A stretch of DNA of 64,000 nucleotides from assembly GCA_963693365.1 (NCBI GenBank), contig CAVNZM010000015.1, forward strand, positions 1,736,001 through 1,800,000, in the 5' to 3' direction. This document shows, in pieces, positions 25,079-64,000 of the stretch (its first letter is position 1; every line of letters begins with the position of its first letter). The position numbers and the translations under genes are program-made. The notes below the pieces were generated by a model, which saw nothing but the letters and a program-made list of their open reading frames with translations, did not search any database and was not told the DNA's origin. This DNA is from Amoebidium appalachense (Eukaryota; Ichthyosporea).

Positions 25079-26848
25079 GGGTGGGAGGGGCGGGGCGGGA
25101 GAGGGGACGGGGGGTGCATCAGCATGAGAGGTGTAGAGGGGATGGATGAGAGGGGGGGGGGGGGGGGGGGGGGGGGGTTTTGAATGCGGAACACAGTACG
25201 AAGTACGCATACACGATGAGAAGCATGGTGCAGGACACATGCAAAGGCAAACATTCAAGTATGCAGCATCAGCCATGCGCACAGTATGCGTCATAAGCAG
25301 AGCCCATCCTCAGGGAGGGCCCAAGTCATCAATTGCGTCTGAGTTTCGACCCCTTAGCCCGCGTATATACGACGCTCCAACTCAGACAGCAGCATCAACT
25401 GAACTTGGGTGGGTCAACCCGTGGGGGGAGGGCATCAGCATGTAAGGTGTAAAAGCGCTTGCAGGACACCCAGTACGGGGCTAAGACCCAAAGGATGTGT
25501 GTTTATGCAATGTGTGCATGTGTGTGTTTGGGGGAGGCGGGGAGGGGGGAGAGGGGCTAAGTTATGGTTGTGGTGTGGTGTGGTCGGCGAGCGATGGAGG
25601 ATGATACTTTGCATGCAACTTAACACGGAAAGATGGCTTGGGGGATATCTTCGCAATTGTCTTGTTTTATTTTAAGAGAGGGGGGGGGGGGGGGGAAGGG
25701 AGAGGTGGGGAAAGAATAGTTCATGTGCTTGCCTGTGTGTGCTTGGCAGCTGGACACAAAAAGAAGCGCAAGCAGACAACACGCTCAAGAAAGGCAGTTT
25801 GCGAGTAGGCCAATTCGCGTCTAGTGTCTGTGTAGTACTTAACTGTAGGCCAATCCGCGTCTAGTGTCTGTGTCGTACTAAACTGGTGCGCCGTTCCCAA
25901 AGAAAGTGCGTGTATTTGCGGGTGGCGCGTGTGAATGACAGTGCACGAGTATGTGTGTGCACGTTTGGGGGAGGGGAGGGGGAGAGAGAGAGAGAGGGAG
26001 AGGGGGGGGGAGGGAGGAAAGGGGTATGTGTGTGCAGTATATGCAGGCCCTAGAGATACACAGCAGCCAACACAGTGAGTGTCAGTGTACAACCAAATGA
26101 AAGCAAATAGATAGAAATAGGATGAGTGCACGACGACAGCGTTCAGAAGCTCAATTGGACAGGTATACGATGTGTTTGTGTGCAGAGTGGGGAGGATGAA
26201 GAGGGGAGGGGTGAAGAGGGAGCTGAGCCTTTAAGGTTACTAGGGGCAGTGCACGTAAAGAAAGAGCCGTCTGTGGTAAATAGTCGACGTCCACACGTGG
26301 AAACCTGTGATTGAACAAGCCAAGCCTATCAGCGAATTTAACGTTTTGGCGGAAGGGGAAGAAGGAGAGAGCGGAGGGAGGGGGGGGGGGGGGGGGGGGG
26401 GGAGGGTCAAGGGAGGGGAAGGAAAGGTAAGGTGGGGTGGAGAGGGGGGGGAGGAGGGGGGTTCGAGCAAGTTGAGCAGTGTGGTGAGAGATAAAAGTAT
26501 GTTGCAAGGAAAGACAGCTCGCGGCAACCCGGCCGGAACTAGAACAGTGAACACGTGCTCCAGCAAAAAGGGAGGAGTGACCAGGAAAAATAGGCAGTCA
26601 AAGTAGGGATCTTAGCTCACCTGGACGCCAAAGCAGAAGACGAGGTACACAGCCGAGGCGATAAACGGTTGGTGGATGGTGTTAGTGGCATACTCAGCCC
26701 AGGTGTAGCCGTTGAACTTGTTCTCCCACTCGAAGGGGAAGAGGGGCTTGAGACTAGGGTAGTAGTTGAAAAGCTGTTTAAAATCATGGTGAAGGGTTCC
26801 GTTCTCGAAGGACCAGTGTGTCCCGTGGTCCACCATAGAGTAAGACAT
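23967..26848 (-). CDS. ELOVL6: ELOVL6-like very-long-chain fatty-acid elongase, two exons
   Basis: Exon 1 is 26621-26848 (76 residues) and exon 2 is 23967-24677 (236 residues plus stop), joined in phase 0 by CAG|GTGAGC and a TAG acceptor, for 312 residues in total. ELO enzymes condense malonyl-CoA with a fatty acyl-CoA, the first step of chain elongation, in the ER membrane. Family signatures: KLPELGDT (about 150-157), the HxxHH histidine box HWYHH (171-175), MNYSVHAIMY (199-208) and several hydrophobic membrane spans. The text around the His box is closest to the ELOVL6/ELOVL3 branch, which extends saturated and monounsaturated C12-C16 chains. The protein ends in KKVE, fitting a dilysine ER-retrieval signal. 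It is slightly longer than human ELOVL6. The single intron (24678-26620) holds copy 3 of the dispersed element and several G and GT runs. Confidence 0.95.
25179..25421 (+). repeat. Dispersed element copy 3 (truncated) in the elongase intron
   Basis: Same family as 8318, 8729 and 59189. It begins at the GAATGCGGAACAC end after a G-run and stops after GGGTCAACCCG, so about 140 bp are missing. It lies antisense to the elongase transcript. Confidence 0.85.
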
Positions 26849-26964
26849 TTTGAAAATTGAACTTGGGGCCCTAAAAATGGTGAAATAAGGTAAAACAAAA
26901 ACAACTAAAAGTAGTGAAAAAAGTGGTCAAACTACACTGGTGTCAACGAAACAGAGACGCCGCG

Positions 26965-27050
26965 TTTATAAATGAAGCGACAGTGAGACGAGCAGTTTTT
27001 GGATTCGCCCCAAAAAAGCTGGCGACAGATCTGCGTGAGTTGTAACCAAT
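26965..27050 (-). promoter_or_regulatory. Possible elongase promoter: TATA and CCAAT motifs
   Basis: A TTTATAAA box at 26965-26972 lies about 117 bp upstream of the elongase ATG, and a CCAAT box at 27046-27050 lies about 75 bp further upstream. The spacing fits a conventional RNA polymerase II core promoter. No transcript data support it. Confidence 0.35.
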
Positions 27051-27803
27051 CAAACTGTGCTTTGTTTCCCAACACCTTCGGAGATGTCACGCGGTCGACT
27101 CGATTAAATTAGTTTTGGGGTACTGTTTTTTTGACAGGTATCAAGGTGGTGCTATCAATATGTTTATTTTGATATATGAATGTACTTGTCATTACATAGG
27201 AAATCTTGACAGCGAGTTGTATTGAGTTGCTGCCGGCCGGCGTGGAGCTATGCGCACAGTGAATGCTCTTCCAATCACACAGGCGGATGGTCGTATACCA
27301 GATTTATGCTAGCCAACCTGTAGCTTCCGTAACAGCAATGAGTATGTCTTTTAGTTTATTTAATGCAAATATGAAACCTACAATATTCAAGAGAATACTA
27401 AAAGCATCAAAAGCTGTTAAAGACTCTTCTTTCCATAAGTACCTCTAGGTATAGCCTCCGCGACACCATATCGACTGATATTTACCCTCCTCTTTAACTG
27501 CCAGAACAGCAATACATGATATCTAAGTTTAAATATACATCAAAGCCACACTAACATGTTAAATTCAAAAATAAATCTGTAACAGAGCATTCCCATTTGC
27601 CGTTCAGGATAGATAGGGCTGATGAAAATTTTGCCGCTTCACATTGTCGGGTTGTGAAACGGGAAAGCACGTGTGAGCGATCACGCGCGCGCAAAATGCA
27701 GCAGTGCCACAGGCCGTTATACACCACAACAACTTGCACAGTGAAAATTTCGAAGCCCCAAAAGGTGAAACCGAAAAGACTTACACGCAGCCTAACCCTC
27801 CCC

Positions 27804-27866
<63 letters not shown>

Positions 27867-28342
27867 TTTTCTCGGGCCCTTTTGCTCCCTTCCCTTCTGT
27901 ACACTTTCCGTCACTGTCATCGTCATCCCATCCCTCTCAACTTCCCCATGCAGACAAGAGGTCTTTGTTCTCAAATTCTCTTTTCAAACAAGCACGCCTA
28001 GTACGCAGGGCTGGTGCGGCGTGTGGCACCACTGATATCCACTACGAATGGCTCGAGCGAACAATAAAAAATAAAGAGCCAAACAATTCGGTGTCGGCCT
28101 TCACAACAAGATCCACTGCAGATCATGGGATCCACTGAGGATGGGTCGATGTTCTCACAGCAGTCGGTGGAGACAAGACACAAGGACATGCTCCCAGTCA
28201 TCTTTGAACGAGCCCAACCTGTTATTTTTTTCTATTTTTCTTTTACCGAGAGGATGTGGGTTCATTCTCCGATTAGGAGCAAAACATTGGTATGTAGATT
28301 CGCACTTGTGCCATTCGCGTCGGCCTAACGGTAAAGTTGCCA

Positions 28343-28381
<39 letters not shown>

Positions 28382-28492
28382 ACCCCGCCCCACACACACA
28401 CCTTCTCATCCATTATCCGGCCCTCTGGCCTGTTATATAATGGGACGCCGTAAGCTACAGGCTTAATCGTGGAGTGAAGTGTGACGACAATT

Positions 28493-28535
<43 letters not shown>

Positions 28536-28645
28536 TCTCCCCCCCCCCCCCCCCCCCACCCTTCCCCCTGCCCCCTCTCCCCCCCCCGCCCTCCAGGGGG
28601 ACCACCCTTTCTCCCTTAAACACACACCCCACCCAACTACCACCA

Positions 28646-28697
<52 letters not shown>

Positions 28698-28897
28698 TCT
28701 CTCTCTCTCTCATAATGGGACGCCGTAAGCTACAGGCTTAATCGTGGAGTGAATGTGACGACAATTCTCCCCCCCCCCCCCTCTCTCTCTCCCCCCCCCC
28801 CCCCCCCCACCCTTCCCCCTGCCCCCTCTCCCCCCCCCCGCCCTCCAGGGGGACCACCCTTTCTCCCTTAAACACACACCCCACCCAACTACCACCA

Positions 28898-28984
<87 letters not shown>

Positions 28985-30471
28985 ACTCACTCACTCACTC
29001 ACTCACACACACCGTCACATACACACACACACACATACAAAAACACGCACACACATTCGCACACGCACACACATGCGCGCGCGTGCACACACACACACCA
29101 CCACCATCCGAGTCAAACACCACCGCACACACTGATGTGTACTTTCACATCTCACCTCCTCTGTCCCCTTTCTCTCCCGCACAATTGAGACTGTCACACG
29201 CCCCGAAGAACACATATACCTTGATATAAAACACGCAGAAATGTACAGTTTACGTTCCATGACGCTACCTATGTCAACATTGTGGAGCAGGACGCACTAG
29301 TGCACCGAAACACTTCATCTCCAATACACAGGCACACGTAACCATGCAGGCGGCAGAGATACAGGCGTGCATAACGCAGGCACGTGAGGGGTGCACAGAT
29401 CCGAAACAGCACACAATGTCATATACGGCGCCGGGTGCCCCCCGCAAACAACACGGACATTACCAGATATGATACACACTTACACTTGGTATATCACATA
29501 CAGCTGACATACAGACATATATAGCACACACACACACACGTGCACACACTGCACACACACGCACACACGCACAGACACACACGGACGCACACACACACAC
29601 ACATGTGCACACAGCACACACGACACACACGCACACACACACACACACACGCACACCATTTCCACATACCGTTACGTCATATCCAAAAACTACAGACATA
29701 AGCAATGATTCCACATGTGCAGATGGTTGTTATCACTCTCCGTTCAAGTCGTGGCAAGCTGCCAGCTCCAGCGCTGTTTTAACCGTTTACACATTCTGTA
29801 ACTCCACATATATGACGTATATCTTGTATGTCATATCTCCACGTAGGATGAATATCCTGCAACGTCGTTTTTTCATACATGCGTACACGTATCTTGTCGG
29901 GTAGAAGTGCTGTTGGCCGTGGTGTCGACACATAATCACAGCTTACGTGCCACATCTTTAATAAACAGCACATCCTGAAATACATGGCAGCAGATATTTA
30001 TTTAAAAAAAATTGGACGTATCTATATTGGCACGTGCACCTTCTTCTTCTCTCTGGAGTTAAGGCTACTTCACAACCAACATACATTTACCTAAGTCCAG
30101 GCTATTACAACCTAGGTCCTATTACTTTACCTAAATCTAGACTCATGCGATGGCATGCATATGCACAACCTAAACCTTACTTGTCATGTGTTTTAAACTC
30201 ATATGCATAGATTACACTGCGAGGAAACTTTTGGAGCTACAAGAGAAAGCTCGGCAAATTATTCACTTTCGCAGTTCTGTAGCCACAATAAGTGCTTGAT
30301 GTGGTACCCCACACACACTATCTTTTTTGCCACTAAGACAATAAAAGTATAGGGTAGGATACGACGTACACGTGTACATAAGATCGACGATGAAAACCAC
30401 ACGACTGGACACGTGTGTGGCCAAAAACAACTAGAAAACAAAACAAACCAAACCAAGAGTGATATATATAT

Positions 30472-30502
<31 letters not shown>

Positions 30503-30504
30503 GT

Positions 30505-30535
<31 letters not shown>

Positions 30536-30716
30536 TGAGAGAGAGAGAGAGAGAGATGAGTTTGCACTTGGCAAGGGGATCAAAAATAAACCCCTCAAGC
30601 CATCGATAGCCCTTTGCAAACCCCGTGGCTACATAATGGACCCAAAGGCGGCGCAGTCCTTCCATACCCGCAAGTTGGCTCCTTTTAAACCCCTTCTTAA
30701 ATTTATAGCGACGATT
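27051..30716. other. Intergenic between elongase promoter and kinase gene; no gene recognised
   Basis: Contents include a C-run of about 60 at 27806-27866, C-runs at 28345-28381 and 28496-28533, a tandem duplication at 28437-28940, mixed (CA)n, (CT)n and CACT repeats up to about 29120, a CA-rich minisatellite near 29520-29650, and roughly 1 kb of unique AT-rich sequence (29680-30450) that should hold the 3' flank of the kinase gene. Confidence 0.65.
28437..28940 (+). repeat. Tandem duplication, period 274 bp
   Basis: ATAATGGGACGCCGTAAGC begins copies at 28437 and 28711. Each continues through GCTTAATCGTGGAGTGAA, C-runs, GCCCTCCAGGGGGACCACC and a (CA)n run. The copies differ mainly in homopolymer and dinucleotide length. 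Confidence 0.9.
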
Positions 30717-45038
<14,322 letters not shown>

Positions 45039-45871
45039 AGAGAAACGAGGGGAAGCTTGGGTGCTGATTCACAGGCGATGGCGGATTGTGAAGATGTTAG
45101 TGGAGTAGGCTTTAGTGGTTGGAATAGCTTACAGGTAGATGTTTTGGTCGATGCCTAAACCATGTACAGATGTAGGCCTGACCGAGCAACAGGAATATAA
45201 AGAGAATGTATGGTGTATTAGCAGAGGGGAAGGCTGTGACATACATACAGTGAGACTGTACAATACACGCATAAAACCGTTTCGTTTTGCCATGTTTTGC
45301 ACGTGTCCAAGGTTTCCAACGGTCGAAGAATGCAAATGGAATGTAGTGTTTACTCACTAGAAGAGATGAGGAATTATTGAGGAGCAAAGTTCAAACGGGG
45401 CCAAAAGTTTTTGACTGGAAAGTTCAGAAGCAACAGTGATTGGATCATTTTATACTTTTCTATTTAAACCAATTGCTATGGAGATAACATTACTATATTT
45501 GGTTCAAAGTGAGAAATCGGTTAAAACTGGAATTCACCTCACGTGCACCATCGATATCGACAACATTTTGTGTAGTGAGTCAGTGACGGGCTGTACATGC
45601 ACATGCGTGTGCCTCACATGTGTACACATGTCAGGCTGTGCCACTCATGATGACTCATTGAATAACCACGCCGTCTGGTGCACGCGGGTGCTCAACGTTT
45701 TGGAGGTTTTGGAGCAAAATATCTCGTAACATATTTTACTGCACACGTTCACACGGGAATACACTGTATCCTGATCCTTTCTTAGGAGCGTTATGCATGA
45801 GCCGCTTACGTAGCTGAGTGGCGCTCGACTCGAAGTCTCGCTCTTTCCCCCTCCTAGAGCTCTTGCACTGT

Positions 45872-45930
<59 letters not shown>

Positions 45931-46168
45931 CCCCTCTCTCTCGCCCTCGCTCTCCCTCTCTCCCCCCCCCCCCCCCCTCCCCCCTCCCTCCCTCTCTGTG
46001 CTCTCTCTCTCTCCTAGCCTCTGTCTCTGTCTGACTTTCTCTCCTCCACCGCCCCTAGCTCCCCACAGAGGCTCCCCCCCCCCCCCCCCCCCCCCCCCTC
46101 CAACCCCTCCGGGAGGCTGTCTCTATTAGAATCTCCCTCTTCCTCCCTTACTTCCTCCGTCCCTCCCT

Positions 46169-46199
<31 letters not shown>

Positions 46200-47479
46200 T
46201 CTCTCCGAGGCTCTCTCTCTCTCTCTTTACGACTCTGGCTCCCTCTGCCTCTAGACTTTCTCTCCCTCCCTCCCTCTCCCTCTCTCTTTCTCGCTGGCTC
46301 CCTTTCCCTCTAGTCTTTCTCTCTCTCCCTCCCCCCTCCCCTTCCCTCTCTCTCTCTCCCTCCCCCCCCCCCCCCCCCCCCCCGCGCCCCACCTCTCAAC
46401 TCATCCAGAGATCCCGCTCCTCAAAGCACACTTTCATGCATGATGAGCATCAATTGCAATGGTTGACTGGCAAACCCCCAGTTACCCACTGGCAGATGCA
46501 ACTGGAGGCATACAGAAGCACAATGGGTTTGTCAATTATTGAGCGACGTTTCATTTCCTCATTCGGCAAAGCTTCTGTTAACGAAACAGCAATCATACGT
46601 ACATGGACGTGAAATATCCATAGTTCACCTTCCTTTGCCAAAAGACAAGAGTGCACAGGTTCAACAACGAACGGGAAAAAAATGTTAAAAAATAACAGAA
46701 AGTTTAAATAACCTGATTATCTCGAGCCATCCAAACTAGATAACTCCTCTGTGTGAACAAGTGGTGTTAAAATGGACGGTCTGGCTGATTCATTCGAAGA
46801 TACTTCAAGCATTCTACACATGCGAACCTAAACACATGGCTACATCGCCCATTTTCTTAGGAAAATCTTTTGCTTATAACACCAGCCAACCACTGTAACA
46901 CGAATATATATCATTACCACTGTGAGTACCCGAATTCAAATAACAGAAACAATACAAACTTCAAGAAAATCATGCCGGCATAGATTAAAATTTGGTGCAT
47001 TCTCACCGAAACAACTCACCTACTTACATAACACATTACACTATACATTCGTAGACCACTCACGGACACACAAACATCATTTCTGCTACATACTCCAATT
47101 CTTGTTACGGCCAGTTAACCTCTTCTTCTAAATAACAGACTGAGCCAAATATGATATATCATGTTAATATTTTTTAAAGCACAACCTATACAAATTCAGA
47201 AAAAGTTAAAAAATCGAAATTGCTAAACGGGTTCGTGGCCACATTTTCACCTACTTAACTTATGCCAAGAACCGCCTCAACCTTAGAAATATTAATAAAA
47301 AGCACACAGATTACATTTACTGCTTTATTCACTGGTACACACAACCATAATATCCATTAAAATACCACAATGACTAGTTTTAAGAAGAGTTGTCTGCTCT
47401 AGAATTTACCGTTGTTGATAGCGTCCCTGATTCCATACCTCTGTCCTTAAATTTTAGTGTGTTGCAGTCGACCTTCACC
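45039..47479. other. Intergenic between kinase and LCAT-type genes; no gene recognised
   Basis: It holds about 700 bp of unique sequence next to the kinase start, a pyrimidine block at 45840-46383 with (CT)n, C-runs and CTCTAG-type inserts, and about 1 kb of unique AT-rich sequence at 46390-47450. The kinase promoter must lie at its left end (minus strand), but I cannot point to it. Confidence 0.6.
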
Positions 47480-63593
<16,114 letters not shown>

Positions 63594-63605
63594 CTGTGTG
63601 TGTGT

Positions 63606-63606
<1 letters not shown>

Positions 63607-63649
<43 letters not shown>

Positions 63650-64000
63650 GGGGGGGGGAGGATGTAAGCATTAGAGGGTTGGACATATGGAAGAGACACC
63701 AAATGGTTATGTGTAAAACGTCACGGGGAGGGGGGGAGGAAGGGGGGGGAAGGATTTGAACACGTGCATGCTTCGAGTGTGCACACACCACATACACACA
63801 CGCACACACTCTTTCTCTTCCTCCCCCTTCCCCCAACCCCCTTCCCCACTCCCCCTCCCCCCCCCCCTACACACGCACCCACACACATACACAACCCCCA
63901 CCCCCTTTCCCCCCTCTTCCTCCCCTCCCCCTCTTTTTTCCCTCGTGCTTTCACGCGCGCCTGTTTGGCCTGTTCGCTTTTCTTTATCCCAAAAAAAGAG
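63607..64000. other. Right edge: intron of the LCAT-type gene, no exon seen
   Basis: A G-run of about 42 at 63607-63648 is followed by a mixed G-rich, then pyrimidine-rich region. The missing first half of the C1 finger is not found on the minus strand here, so it should lie beyond 64000. Confidence 0.6.

Noticed and set aside
45436-45729. 97-codon plus-strand open frame between the kinase and LCAT-type genes
   Set aside because: No motif, no splice context, and it contains a CA/TG-rich Cys-Thr stretch typical of chance frames here.
45803-45850. tRNA-like TAGCTGAGTGGCGCTCGACTCGAAGTC
   Set aside because: No matching acceptor stem and no proper TTC-R-A T-loop, so no cloverleaf can be drawn.

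Overview
This is nuclear DNA of a eukaryote. Its genes are split by spliceosomal GT-AG introns, it carries a decayed non-LTR retrotransposon, and it has one intact nuclear-type tRNA. Simple repeats are extreme: C/G runs up to about 60 nt, (CA)n/(GT)n, and (CT)n up to about 263 bp fill introns and intergenic DNA. I cannot place the lineage. The ELOVL6-like elongase resembles animal enzymes and the P-loop kinase resembles a plant-type zeta-domain protein, so a large-genome unicellular eukaryote is most likely (inference).

Layout. 1-2.1 kb: decayed LINE-type reverse transcriptase. 2.2-4.0 kb: old dispersed and tandem repeats with a perfect hairpin. 4372-4444: elongator tRNA-Met(CAT). 6500-12327, plus strand: four-exon GHKL-type ATPase of 919 residues ending in an HExxH-like motif. 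13.9-22.9 kb: gene-free array of 1.1-kb and 2.3-kb higher-order repeat units. 23967-26848, minus strand: two-exon ELOVL6-like fatty-acid elongase. 30717-45038, minus strand: sixteen-exon gene joining a thioredoxin-like domain (CPSS in place of CxxC) to a zeta-type P-loop kinase domain. 47.5-63.6 kb, minus strand: about twenty exons of a lecithin:cholesterol-acyltransferase-type lipase or acyltransferase. It carries a C1-type zinc-finger half at its N-terminal end and a C2-like domain inserted inside the lipase fold. Its 5' end lies beyond the right edge.

Most exons are too short to stand out as open frames. I rebuilt the two long minus-strand genes by hand, matching donors, acceptors and codon phase. 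Phase closes at nearly every junction. The exceptions are one exon with one base too many (38534-38685), two junctions with more than one possible donor, and an uncertain last exon.

The three minus-strand genes lie head to tail. Two act on lipids: the elongase at the ER, and the LCAT-type enzyme whose C1 and C2 modules are typical membrane or lipid sensors. The C1-LCAT-C2 architecture, the thioredoxin-zeta-kinase fusion, and introns bounded by complementary (GT)n and (CA)n are the observations I rate highest.
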